Notes: generated by a model not told the origin, from the sequence alone. A stretch of DNA of 64,000 nt from Pelagibaculum spongiae (GCF_003097315.1 NZ_QDDL01000009.1:1-64000), one strand, 5' to 3'; counted from the stretch's first letter, positions 44,597-54,105 are shown. Numbers and translations are program-made.

Positions 44597-46570
44597 ATGC
44601 CCATCAGTAAACGACAATTGCTGGAAACACTTGAAAAACCAGTATTAATTGAATTGGTAAGCGACCTTGAACTAGGGCTACGCGCCAATGCCAGCCAGCA
44701 ACGCCTTATTGATGCTTTAGTACAAAAGCGCTCCTTTAAATTATCTGAGCTGATTCATTACCTATCACTGGCGGAACTTAAAATTGCCTGTGAATATTTC
44801 TCGCTGAAAAAAAGCGGCAGCAAAGCGCAATTAATAGAGCGTTTATCACAGCAAACGCTGCCAAAAACCAACCCAGGCAGCTTGGTAAAAAATTCACCGT
44901 TAATAGCCGCTAAACCATCGGCGATTAAACACGACAATACAGAAGTTAAATTAACTATGGCCACACCAGAAAATCCGGTAAAAAAACCAACCACTAAAAA
45001 TAAAGCGCCCAAAGCCAGCAAAGGCTTCGAAGAATCCCTCTGGGACTCAGCCAATAAACTACGCGGCAGTGTTGAATCATCTGAATACAAGCACATTGTT
45101 TTAAGTCTGATATTTTTAAAATTTATTTCAGATAAATTCGAAGTACAGAAAAAAATAATTGTTAAAGAATTCGGCAATGACTTTATCGACATGGTGGAAT
45201 TTTACACCAAAGACAACGTGTTTTATTTGCCAGAAGCTAGCCGTTGGAGTTTTATTCTCAAGCACGCCAAACAAAACGACATAGCGGTGAAAATTGATAC
45301 CGCACTGCACGACATCGAGAAGAACAACAAACAATTGGCCGGTGCCTTACCCGACAACTATTTCTCACGCTTGGGGTTGGATGCGTCCAAGCTGTCGGCG
45401 CTGATCGACACCATCAACAACATTGAAACGCTCGCAAATGAATGTGAAATGACCGAGCAAGATTTGGTCGGGCGGGTGTATGAATACTTCCTCGGCAAAT
45501 TTGCCGCCAGTGAAGGCAAAGGTGGGGGCGAGTTCTATACGCCTAAATCCGTGGTAACCCTGATTGCCGAAATGATTGAGCCGTACAAAGGCAAAATCTA
45601 CGACCCGTGTTGTGGTTCTGGCGGTATGTTTGTGCAATCCATCAAGTTTATCGCAAGCCATAACGGCAACCAGAAAGACATCTCCATCTACGGGCAGGAA
45701 TACACCAGCGCCACTTACAAACTTGCAAAAATGAACCTCGCCATACGGGGCATCTCCGCCAACTTTGGCGATGTGGCAGGCGACACCTTCTTCAAAGACC
45801 AGCACCCCGACCTGAAAGCCGATTTCATCATGGCCAACCCGCCGTTTAACCAGAAGCAGTGGCGGCAAGAAAACGAACTCACCGACGACCCCCGCTGGGA
45901 CGGCTTTGAGACCCCGCCCACCGGCAACGCCAACTATGCGTGGATCATGCACATGATCAGCAAGTTAAGCGACAACGGCACCGCCGGTTTTGTGCTGGCC
46001 AACGGTTCGATGAGTTCCAACACCAGCGGCGAAGGCGTTATACGCCAGCAGATTATCGAAAACGATCTGGTGGATTGCATGATCGCCCTGCCGGGGCAGT
46101 TGTTCTACACCACCCAGATTCCGGTGTGTTTATGGTTCCTGACCAAGAATAAAAAGCGCACTGTTTCAAAAGACGGCCAGCCGAGCACGAAAGACCGTGA
46201 AGGGGAAACCCTGTTTATCGATGCCCGCCAAATGGGCACCATGATCAGCCGCACCAATAAAGAACTGACCACCGAAGACTTAGCCGAAATCACCCGCACG
46301 TATCATGCGTGGAGAGGCGAAAGCGGAAACGGTGACTATGAAGACATTGCCGGTTTCTGCAAAGCGGCCACCTTAGATGAAATCAAAGCCAACGATTATG
46401 TGCTGACTCCGGGGCGTTACGTAGGCGCAGCCGAAATAGAAGACGATGGCATTCCCTTTGAAACCAAGATGAAGGAACTGAGCCAAACCCTTTATCAGCA
46501 GATGCAGGATGCGCAAAAGCTGGATGCGATGATTCGTGGGAATCTGGAGGTGTTGGGTTATGGGGAGTGA
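44597..46570 (+). CDS. hsdM: Type I restriction-modification M subunit with N-terminal SAP-like repeats
   Basis: 657 residues, about 140 more than usual. The extra N-terminus holds two SAP-like helix pairs: LLETLEKPVLIEL..LIDAL (about 8-42) and SLAELKIACEYFSL..LIERL (about 56-84), and a Lys-rich linker. HsdM proper starts at GFEESLWDSANKLRG (about 142), with DPCCGSGGMF (AdoMet motif I, about 336) and NPPFNQKQW (catalytic motif, about 415). It methylates adenine with HsdS. Bases up to about 45350 are AT-rich and from there to the end are visibly GC-richer, as if the gene were a mosaic. Its stop overlaps hsdS. Confidence 0.9.
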   Translation: MPISKRQLLETLEKPVLIELVSDLELGLRANASQQRLIDALVQKRSFKLSELIHYLSLAELKIACEYFSLKKSGSKAQLIERLSQQTLPKTNPGSLVKNSPLIAAKPSAIKHDNTEVKLTMATPENPVKKPTTKNKAPKASKGFEESLWDSANKLRGSVESSEYKHIVLSLIFLKFISDKFEVQKKIIVKEFGNDFIDMVEFYTKDNVFYLPEASRWSFILKHAKQNDIAVKIDTALHDIEKNNKQLAGALPDNYFSRLGLDASKLSALIDTINNIETLANECEMTEQDLVGRVYEYFLGKFAASEGKGGGEFYTPKSVVTLIAEMIEPYKGKIYDPCCGSGGMFVQSIKFIASHNGNQKDISIYGQEYTSATYKLAKMNLAIRGISANFGDVAGDTFFKDQHPDLKADFIMANPPFNQKQWRQENELTDDPRWDGFETPPTGNANYAWIMHMISKLSDNGTAGFVLANGSMSSNTSGEGVIRQQIIENDLVDCMIALPGQLFYTTQIPVCLWFLTKNKKRTVSKDGQPSTKDREGETLFIDARQMGTMISRTNKELTTEDLAEITRTYHAWRGESGNGDYEDIAGFCKAATLDEIKANDYVLTPGRYVGAAEIEDDGIPFETKMKELSQTLYQQMQDAQKLDAMIRGNLEVLGYGE

Positions 46571-47915
46571 TGTTCCGGTTTACACCGTAGAAGAGTTGAT
46601 TGAATCAGGTATTCTTGAGAAGCCTTTGGACGGTAATCACGGTGGCACCCACCCGAAAGGTAGTGACTTTGTCGACTCTGGTATTCCATTTATCATGGCT
46701 TCAGACTTGGTGAAGGGAAACATAGACACTATAGGTTGCAAGTTTATCTCTGCTGAGCAAGCAAACAGTCTCAGAAAGGGGTTCTCGAAAACAGGGGACG
46801 TATTGATATCTCATAAAGCAACAATTGGTAGAACAGCGCTTGTGGGTGCTATCGATACTGATTTTGTAATGCTAACCCCTCAGGTAACTTATTACAGAGT
46901 TAAGAATTACTCAAAGCTTAACAACAAGTACCTGAAGTACTACTTTGACTCTCGAACTTTTCAAGACTTACTCAACCTTTGGGCTGGTGGAGGCTCAACC
47001 CGAGCATATCTGGGCATTACTGGTCAGCGAAAGCTTCCTATTCAGGTACCTGAAATAAATGTTCAAGAACGTATTGTAGATATTCTTGACCCCTTAGACA
47101 GAAAAATTCAACTCAACCAACAAACCAACCAAACCCTCGAAAACATGGCACAAGCCCTGTTCAAAAGCTGGTTTGTGGATTTTGATCCAGTGATCGATAA
47201 CGCACTGGCGGCAGGCAACGCCGTTCCCCCTGCGCTGGAAGCGCGAGCAGAACAGCGCCGTGCTGTGCATGCCGCCGATAAAGCGGATAACGCAGCACCC
47301 GCACCACTGCCACAAGCCATCCGCCAACTGTTCCCCGCCAGCTTTGTGTTGGATGCCGAGATGGGATGGATTCCGCAGGGGTGGAAAAGCAGAAGCATTG
47401 GGAGCGTAGTTGACCTTGCCTATGGAAAATCGTTACCTGCCAAAATTCGGGAGCCAGGACCTTACCCCGTATATGGTTCTGGTGGAGTTAGTGGTTATCA
47501 CAAAGAAGCAATGTGTGATGGTCCAGGAGTCGTCGTAGGACGTAAGGGAACAGTAGGTTCTGTTTATTGGGTGCCAAATAATTTCTTCCCTATTGATACC
47601 GTTTTTTACGTTAAGCCTAAAATCGAATTGCCCTTGTACTGGTTGTATCAAAAGTTGTCGCACATGGATATTGCCGCTTTAAGTGCTGATTCTGCTGTGC
47701 CAGGAGTAAATCGAAACGCAATATTTTCAATAAGCTGGACCATCCCATCAACAGGTGTACTTGAAGAGTATTGGAAAATATTAGATGGAAATGTTCAGAA
47801 AAAAATACAAATTGATGAACAAAATAAAACCTTAACCAAACTCCGAGACACCCTTCTCCCCAAACTAATCTCCGGTGAACTCCGCATTCCAGAGGTACCC
47901 GATAGCGTCGCATGA
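46560..47915 (+). CDS. hsdS: Type I restriction-modification specificity subunit
   Basis: 451 residues from ATG 46560 (TGGAGG in front), overlapping the hsdM stop by 11 bases. Two target recognition domains: one at about 1-180 ending in the helix VQERIVDILDPLDRKIQLNQQ, one at about 255-420 with a second coiled helix near 425-440. The central spacer around 47130-47390 (NMAQALFKSWFVDFDPV) is the typical conserved region and is GC-richer than the recognition domains. HsdS sets the recognition sequence, which cannot be read from the protein. It shares ATGA with the helicase gene that follows. Confidence 0.9.
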   Translation: MGSDVPVYTVEELIESGILEKPLDGNHGGTHPKGSDFVDSGIPFIMASDLVKGNIDTIGCKFISAEQANSLRKGFSKTGDVLISHKATIGRTALVGAIDTDFVMLTPQVTYYRVKNYSKLNNKYLKYYFDSRTFQDLLNLWAGGGSTRAYLGITGQRKLPIQVPEINVQERIVDILDPLDRKIQLNQQTNQTLENMAQALFKSWFVDFDPVIDNALAAGNAVPPALEARAEQRRAVHAADKADNAAPAPLPQAIRQLFPASFVLDAEMGWIPQGWKSRSIGSVVDLAYGKSLPAKIREPGPYPVYGSGGVSGYHKEAMCDGPGVVVGRKGTVGSVYWVPNNFFPIDTVFYVKPKIELPLYWLYQKLSHMDIAALSADSAVPGVNRNAIFSISWTIPSTGVLEEYWKILDGNVQKKIQIDEQNKTLTKLRDTLLPKLISGELRIPEVPDSVA

Positions 47916-50800
47916 ACATATCCAATTTTGATTTTCTGAAGCCCGATCAGCCTACTCTGGCTGAGCTGGGCTTCAGCGCAGAACAATATGCCTATTCCGA
48001 CCCACAAAGTGCCATTGTGAAGCTGCGCAACTTTGCCGAACAGTATGTGGGCTTTATCTACAGAGAACTGACGTTGCCTGTGGATGAGGTGAGCAACCTG
48101 TTTGAACGGATTAACCACGATGCTTTTAAAGCGGCGGTGGAACCGGATATTGTTGATAAGCTCCACCTGATAAGGATGAGGGGCAATAAAGCCGCCCATC
48201 ATGGTGGTGTCTCTATAAACGATGCACTGGTCGTCACTAAAGAAGCGTACCTTCTTGCCGCCTGGTTGTACCTGACGTTTTATCAGGGTGAAGCCGAACA
48301 AATTCCCGCCTACCATCCGCCAGAGCCTGTTACACCACTGGACCAGCAGTTAAAGCAGGATAAACAGCGACTGCAGCAAAACCTTACACAGCAAAGCGCT
48401 GACCTTGAAAATGCCAAGGCCGAACTTGAAGCTGCCCAAAATCAGCAGAAAGCGGCGCAGCAACAACTGGCTGACATGCGCCTTGAGGTTGACCAGATTA
48501 AAGTTGAGGCTGTTCAGCAGGCGAGCCGGACGGCGGTTTCCAATTTTGATTTTCAGCCAGAAGAAACCCGTAAACACATCTGTATGGCCGATGTGTATGG
48601 AGAGTATCAACTCACTGACGGACAGGCCGAATTGGTCAAAGAGTTGGATCACTTTCTTACCAATAAAGAACACAGCGTATTCTTGCTCAAAGGGTATGCC
48701 GGTACCGGTAAAACCTTTATTACCAAAGGGCTGACAGAGTACTTCAGAGCTATTGGCAGGAACTATGTTCTGGCTGCGCCTACCGGCAAAGCCGCCAAGG
48801 TGATTTCGGCGAAAACCGGCTGTGAAGCCTATACCATCCATAAAACCATCTACTCCATGAAAGACATTGTGGAGTACAGCGATGATGGCTTGAGTGGGTC
48901 GGAAACTTTCAAGTTCTACGCTGAGCTGGCCGTTAATGAAAGGTCTGTAGATACGGTGTATATCATTGATGAAGCCTCAATGATTTCTGATATCTACAAC
49001 GAGCATGAGTTCTTCCGCTTTGGTTCCGGCTTCCTTCTGGGGGATTTTCTCAAGTACGTCAATCTGGACCATAACGACCACCGTAAAAAGGTAATCTTTA
49101 TTGGTGACAACGCCCAGCTACCACCAGTGGGAATGAACCAGTCTCCGGCACTGGATGCAAGTCACCTAGGAAAGCAATATAATCTCACACCCGCCAGTTA
49201 TGAGCTGACCGAGGTTGTACGGCAAAAAGCAGACAGCGGTGTCATGAAAAACGCCAGCAAACTCAGAACGTCTCTGCAAAACAGCCGCTTTAACGAGATT
49301 GATATTGATGTGACAGCAGCAAATATTACGCGGCTGGAGCATCAGGAGCTGGTGCCTGCTTATATGCAGAGCTGTGGTGGCAGAGTGAGTAACAAGTCGG
49401 TTGTTATTGCAGCGTCTAACGCCGATGTAGCGGCTTATAACAAAGCCATTCGTGAAGTGTTGTTTCCAGGTCAAAGTGCCATAGTCACTGGCGACAAGAT
49501 TATGGCTGTAAATAACAACAACAGTTACGGCTTTACCATTACCAATGGCAGCTTTGGGCAAGTCATACAGTTACTGGGCGGCACAGAAACCCGAACCATC
49601 ACTATTAAACGGCGTAATCAGGAAACAACTGAGGTGGAGCAGATTGTAGTCCCGCTCAACTTCCGTAAAGTTGTTGTTCGCTTCTGGGATATGGAAGGTG
49701 AAGTTCGCGTTTTCGAAGCTCATGTCTTTGAAAACCTCCTTTATTCTAATGCACCTACCCTGTCGTCTGATGAGAACAAGGCGCTTTATCTGGATTTTTG
49801 CATGAGGCATCCCCAGCTAAAGCGAGGCAGTAAGGAATTTAGAGATGCTCTGAAAAGTGACCCTTATTTCACCGCTCTGCGATTGAAGTTTGGTTATGCC
49901 ATCACTTGCCACAAGGCCCAGGGTAGTGAGTGGGAGCATGTGTTTATTAAATGCAGAACCCATCACAAGCAGCTGAGTGCTGATTACTTCCGCTGGCTTT
50001 ATACGGCCATGACCCGAACATCTAGTCAACTTTACTTGCTGGAGCCACCTCGTATAAAGCTGGGCAGCGGTATTAAGGTGGTAGGGAATCCGGGCACGAC
50101 TGGAATTCAGGCACCAGCTCCAACTGCGGCGACAGCAGTTCAGGCTGCACCAATAGAGGTGTCTTCTGCCCCTTCATCATCTGTCCTTTCATCATCCGTG
50201 CCACCTCCGGCATCCACAGCTAATGCTTCACTTGAAAACTTTGGACTGCATTCAGGCAGTGGCTTTCTATTGTCTATTTATGATGAGGTGACACGCTGTA
50301 TAGATGGTTCTGGCATCGCTGTTCACAATATCGATCATAACCAGTATCAGGAAGCCTATGTTTTCTGTCTGGGAGCTGATACTGCCCGAATCAATATTGC
50401 CTATAACGGTAAACAGAAAATCTCCAGCATTCAGCCGGTTCAGGTCGGTGCATTCAGCAGCTGGCTACTGGAAAAACTGGCGCTACTGAAAGGGCGAGTT
50501 TTTTCTGACCCTGTTGCACCTGTGCAAGCAGAGAATGTTTCATTTGGTGAGGCTTTTCTTGATGAATTTCACCAGCGTTTTGCCAAGGCGCTCTCAGTAC
50601 AGGGCGTTAGTATTCTGCAAGCCACTCCTCAGCAATACAGTCTTCGTTACCACCTTGGCCGTGACAATGATGTGGTAAATCTGCTGATTTATTACAACAG
50701 CAAGCAAGTATTCACCAAGTGCAATCCTATATATAACCAATGTTCGTCACCCGATTTGACGAATGAAGTCATTAGCGTTTTTCAGGAAGGTCTTTTGTGA
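47912..50800 (+). CDS. DUF4145-RecD-like helicase fusion inside the hsd operon
   Basis: 962 residues. N-terminal DUF4145-like domain (about 20-125; RMRGNKAAHHGG at 88-99), a coiled coil rich in Gln and Ala (about 145-205), then a superfamily 1 helicase: Walker A GYAGTGKT at 261-268, APTGKAAKV, Walker B IIDEAS at 351-356, IFIGDNAQLPPVG, and late ITCHKAQGSEWEHVFI (UvrD_C2 type) near 665. A Ser/Pro/Ala linker (about 735-770) leads to a ~190-residue unknown C-terminal domain. DUF4145 is common in HsdR proteins, so it may link the helicase to the M/S complex. Co-translated with hsdS and the TPR gene. Confidence 0.85.
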   Translation: MNISNFDFLKPDQPTLAELGFSAEQYAYSDPQSAIVKLRNFAEQYVGFIYRELTLPVDEVSNLFERINHDAFKAAVEPDIVDKLHLIRMRGNKAAHHGGVSINDALVVTKEAYLLAAWLYLTFYQGEAEQIPAYHPPEPVTPLDQQLKQDKQRLQQNLTQQSADLENAKAELEAAQNQQKAAQQQLADMRLEVDQIKVEAVQQASRTAVSNFDFQPEETRKHICMADVYGEYQLTDGQAELVKELDHFLTNKEHSVFLLKGYAGTGKTFITKGLTEYFRAIGRNYVLAAPTGKAAKVISAKTGCEAYTIHKTIYSMKDIVEYSDDGLSGSETFKFYAELAVNERSVDTVYIIDEASMISDIYNEHEFFRFGSGFLLGDFLKYVNLDHNDHRKKVIFIGDNAQLPPVGMNQSPALDASHLGKQYNLTPASYELTEVVRQKADSGVMKNASKLRTSLQNSRFNEIDIDVTAANITRLEHQELVPAYMQSCGGRVSNKSVVIAASNADVAAYNKAIREVLFPGQSAIVTGDKIMAVNNNNSYGFTITNGSFGQVIQLLGGTETRTITIKRRNQETTEVEQIVVPLNFRKVVVRFWDMEGEVRVFEAHVFENLLYSNAPTLSSDENKALYLDFCMRHPQLKRGSKEFRDALKSDPYFTALRLKFGYAITCHKAQGSEWEHVFIKCRTHHKQLSADYFRWLYTAMTRTSSQLYLLEPPRIKLGSGIKVVGNPGTTGIQAPAPTAATAVQAAPIEVSSAPSSSVLSSSVPPPASTANASLENFGLHSGSGFLLSIYDEVTRCIDGSGIAVHNIDHNQYQEAYVFCLGADTARINIAYNGKQKISSIQPVQVGAFSSWLLEKLALLKGRVFSDPVAPVQAENVSFGEAFLDEFHQRFAKALSVQGVSILQATPQQYSLRYHLGRDNDVVNLLIYYNSKQVFTKCNPIYNQCSSPDLTNEVISVFQEGLL

Positions 50801-52209
50801 TGGAGCAACCATTCAAAGTTATTAACCAGTTACGTAAAGAAGGACGATTGGATGAAGCATGGAATATCGGTTGTCCTGCCGTGCAGGAAAACCCTCAAGA
50901 CCGCTATTTAAAAGGTGCTTTTTTCTGGGTGTGTTATGCCTACCTGAAGCAGGTGCAGGGCCCGATCTATGAGCGAGGCAAGGCTAACGGAAATTTTTTG
51001 CCTAATCAGGTAGAAGCTGAGCGCATTAACTTTCTGCTTGACTGGATTAATTGGCTATCTATACCTGCGGGTGGTTATGAACACAGAAGTCTTCTGCTGA
51101 CCTGTCAGAAAAACCTGGAAGATTTTCCAAAGCTGGTCCTTTTACTGTTTTCCTGCAGGCAGGGGTTGTTTGAGGCAGGTGATAAAGCGCCTTATCAGTC
51201 CAACCGGGGTGAATCTCCAAGCCTGATGCTGAGCTTTGCCCGAAAAGTGGCAAACTGTTGGTTGAACAACGAGCAGGCCCGACAGATTGAATTGAGTGAT
51301 TTACGACAGTTTTTCAGTCAGGTTCGACGGGAAGCAGGTGATCGCCAGCACATTATCTGGTTGGATTATGATGAAGCTAAATGCCTAATATCTGCAGGCA
51401 ATTTTGACGATGCAAGAGCTTTTATTATTCCGGTTTTAAAGAAAAAACAATCGGAGTCTTGGGCTTGGGGAGCGCTGGCAGATACTTATGTCAAAACTGA
51501 CCCTGATACCGCTATTACTCTATTTGCACAGGGAATAAACCACAGTCACGATGAAAAGTTTGCTCTAAAGCTGCTCACTGGTATTACGCCTTTGCTCGCT
51601 TCCTGCGGTTATGTACAACAGGCATCCATGTGCATTCAGCGTGCCGTGGCCTGCTACCAGAGCAATGGCTGGAAAATTAAGAATGATTTGACACAGTTCC
51701 AGCAGCAACCCTGGTTTGATGCATCGGTCGATATCACTGAACTACCACCCTTCCTTCAGCAGAAAGCACAAGGTGCGCTCGATTTATTGCTTGGCCCAGC
51801 CAGAAAAGCTTGTGGGTTAGTGGTGAATCTTCATAAATCCGGAAAAGGACTGCATTTGTATTTATCTGCCCAAGTGAGTGTTTCTGTTCCTCTACGCCTG
51901 ATCAAAAGCCGTGTAACACCTAACGTAGGTGATTATCTGCTGGCAACTCTTGCCGGTGAAGGTGAAGAAACATCCGTTCTAGCTGCCGAGATAACTTCAC
52001 CACAAACCATTCCCGGTGTAGAAACCTATACCGATGAGCTACGAGTTACAGACAAGGGTTTTGGTTTTGTTGGCGATACTTTTGTACCTCCCTTTATGGT
52101 CAAGGACGGTATGAATATGCGGGCTGTCGAAGTTGTACGATACAAAGATTTTGACAAGAAAAAAGGCAAGCTGGGGTGGCGGGCATTGTCGATGGCTGCT
52201 TGTGATTAG
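50800..52209 (+). CDS. TPR-like protein with C-terminal cold-shock/OB-like domain
   Basis: 469 residues from ATG 50800, sharing one base with the helicase stop (TGATG). Residues 5-310 are helix pairs of TPR type (VINQLRKEGRLDEAWNIG; DDARAFIIPVLKK; WAWGALADTYVK; AITLFAQGINH). The C-terminal ~140 residues hold two beta-rich stretches; the last has KGFGFVGDTF..PFMV, which resembles RNP1 (KGFGFV) of cold-shock domains, and may bind nucleic acid. The tight coupling makes it the likely partner of the helicase. I recognise no characterised homologue. Confidence 0.75.
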   Translation: MEQPFKVINQLRKEGRLDEAWNIGCPAVQENPQDRYLKGAFFWVCYAYLKQVQGPIYERGKANGNFLPNQVEAERINFLLDWINWLSIPAGGYEHRSLLLTCQKNLEDFPKLVLLLFSCRQGLFEAGDKAPYQSNRGESPSLMLSFARKVANCWLNNEQARQIELSDLRQFFSQVRREAGDRQHIIWLDYDEAKCLISAGNFDDARAFIIPVLKKKQSESWAWGALADTYVKTDPDTAITLFAQGINHSHDEKFALKLLTGITPLLASCGYVQQASMCIQRAVACYQSNGWKIKNDLTQFQQQPWFDASVDITELPPFLQQKAQGALDLLLGPARKACGLVVNLHKSGKGLHLYLSAQVSVSVPLRLIKSRVTPNVGDYLLATLAGEGEETSVLAAEITSPQTIPGVETYTDELRVTDKGFGFVGDTFVPPFMVKDGMNMRAVEVVRYKDFDKKKGKLGWRALSMAACD

Positions 52210-52275
52210 TCGTTTACTGTTTACGAAATCGCCGAAAAGCTTTGAAGTAAATCGCTTTACTAGGAATCTCAAACA

Positions 52276-53502
52276 ATGACTGATATGCAAGCGCAGGAAA
52301 TGGACTTATTTGCTGCTATTCAATACGGCGACCTGGCTGCGGTTGTTCAGCAACTGGAAACTGACGGCAACTTGGTGAACCTCGCGAGTGAAAAAGGTGA
52401 AACACCTTTTGAGCTAGCGCTTAAACACGGTTTCAAGAAGATAGCCATTGAACTTTCTAATCACCCGTCATTTCAGGTCAATAACGGTAGCTGCTCACCA
52501 CTACAAACATGCCTGACACTTGGGTATCTCGATCTTGCAGAAGATCTTCTTGCAAAAGGTGCTAACCCTAACTTCACAACGCCTGATTTTACCAGCCCTC
52601 TGCTACTGGCATTGGAAAGCGAATTTTATGCTTTGGCTGAGCTAATGGTGAGAAGCGGTGCAGAAGTAAACATCCGAAATAATTCTGGTTGGACTCCTTT
52701 AATTTGGGCAGCAATAAAAGGCCGAATCAAAGCGGTTGAGTTCTTATTAGCGCATGGTGCGGACGTTAACATTTGCAACAACGACGGTTGGAATGCAGTC
52801 ACGGGAGCATATTTTAAAAAACGGACTGACATTGTTAATCTTCTTATGGCCAAGGGAGCTGTATTTGGTGCCAAGTACGCTGAAGCAGCACTGCTTTCTG
52901 CTTACAAAGAGGGAAATCTTGAGCTGGTTAACCGTTTACTTGATATGGGAACGACGCCGAATGTTAGTGACGACAACGGCGAATCACTGCTTGCCAAAAC
53001 AATAAGCCGCGGAGATAAGACGTTAGCTATTAAGCTCCTTGAAATGGGAGCTGACCCAAATGCTCGGTTAAATTCATCTCCGCTTCTATTTCTTGTATCT
53101 GGCGAGGGTGATAGTGAACTTGTATGCAAGTTTCTGGAGCATGGCGCCTCTGTAAACCTACCTAATGACAAGGGAGCAACTGCATTACTTTACGCAGCAT
53201 CTTTTAATCATTATGAGATAGGCGAAAAGCTTATTGAGCATGGTGCAAACGTCAATGCCACTGCAGTTAACAGCACCAGCACTCCCACAATTGTGGCCGC
53301 AGTCAATGGATACCATGAATTTATCGCTGTACTACTGAAAGCTAATGCGAATATTGAAATTAGGAGCGCCGATTCGAAGACCCCTCTAGATATAGCCTTG
53401 AACATGTGTAAGTTAAGTGTGAGTGGCAGCGTGAATGAGGCGCAATTTAATAAGTGTTGGCAGATTTTACTGAAAGCAAAAGGCTTTTCTGTAGATGGTT
53501 AA
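52276..53502 (+). CDS. Ankyrin-repeat protein
   Basis: 408 residues made of about eleven ankyrin repeats, with consensus traces such as NSGWTPLIWAAIKGRIKAVEFLLAHGADVN and KGATALLYAASFNHYEIGEKLIEHGANVN (cited as patterns across 52680-52770 and 53170-53260). No signal peptide. It follows the TPR gene by 66 bases and overlaps the next gene by 8 bases. Ankyrin proteins are frequent protein-binding or immunity-type partners of nuclease-like proteins, so pairing with the next gene is plausible. Confidence 0.9.
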   Translation: MTDMQAQEMDLFAAIQYGDLAAVVQQLETDGNLVNLASEKGETPFELALKHGFKKIAIELSNHPSFQVNNGSCSPLQTCLTLGYLDLAEDLLAKGANPNFTTPDFTSPLLLALESEFYALAELMVRSGAEVNIRNNSGWTPLIWAAIKGRIKAVEFLLAHGADVNICNNDGWNAVTGAYFKKRTDIVNLLMAKGAVFGAKYAEAALLSAYKEGNLELVNRLLDMGTTPNVSDDNGESLLAKTISRGDKTLAIKLLEMGADPNARLNSSPLLFLVSGEGDSELVCKFLEHGASVNLPNDKGATALLYAASFNHYEIGEKLIEHGANVNATAVNSTSTPTIVAAVNGYHEFIAVLLKANANIEIRSADSKTPLDIALNMCKLSVSGSVNEAQFNKCWQILLKAKGFSVDG

Positions 53503-54082
53503 CTCTGATGAAGTCTTCAGTGCTGTTCGACGTGGCTATAACGATCTTGAGTTTTCCAGTAACTCAGACATTGTCGACTATTTCGATAGCATCGAAGAGA
53601 AGAGCATTGGCGGCCACATCAGTAATATCAAAGGCATCTTGTTCGAGCAAGAGTATGTAGATCAGCTGGCTACACAAGGCATCGAAGCTCAAATTTTCGA
53701 AGCGACTAATCATCCAGTGACCGATATCTCTATTTTTGATGGTGATGAGGTCATCAGTGAAATGCAGCTAAAGGCTACTGATAGCGCTAGCTATATCAAT
53801 GCGACATTGAATGATCATCCAGACGTAGAGATAGTCACCACTACCGAGGTAGCACAGGGGCTCGACAGTGAAATGGTTATTGACTCAGGCATCAGTAATG
53901 ATGAGCTGAATGATTCCGTAGCCAATGCTTTGTTTGGGACTGATGATGCATTGTCTTCTTCTGGAGACAGTATTGTTGAAGAGATTGGTGCTGAAGCACT
54001 ATTAGGTGAAAGCCTTATACCTATCAGTCCAGCTTCTTTACTGATAAAGGGTTGTTTGGTTTCATTTGGATTTATTTTTTAA
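53495..54082 (+). CDS. PD-(D/E)xK-like nuclease domain protein, possibly truncated
   Basis: 195 residues. Residues 38-115 look like a nuclease fold: a helix with GILFEQEYVDQL (Glu51), TNHPVTDISIF (Asp77), then EMQLKATDS (Glu89, Gln91, Lys93), and NATLNDHPDVEIVTT. That D..ExQxK spacing resembles the PD-(D/E)xK superfamily with Gln in the K position. The C-terminus ends in a hydrophobic stretch (ISPASLLIKGCLVSFGFIF) and stops 24 bases before the duplicated hsdR upstream region, so it may be cut by the insertion event. Overlaps the ankyrin gene (ATGGTTAA). Confidence 0.55.
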   Translation: MVNSDEVFSAVRRGYNDLEFSSNSDIVDYFDSIEEKSIGGHISNIKGILFEQEYVDQLATQGIEAQIFEATNHPVTDISIFDGDEVISEMQLKATDSASYINATLNDHPDVEIVTTTEVAQGLDSEMVIDSGISNDELNDSVANALFGTDDALSSSGDSIVEEIGAEALLGESLIPISPASLLIKGCLVSFGFIF

Positions 54083-54105
54083 GCGCGTGCCATTAAGGAA
54101 AATAC

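Noticed and set aside
45365-45952. Long antisense frame inside hsdM
   Set aside because: It lies opposite the methylase core, which has clear catalytic motifs; the frame follows from the GC-rich codon pattern.
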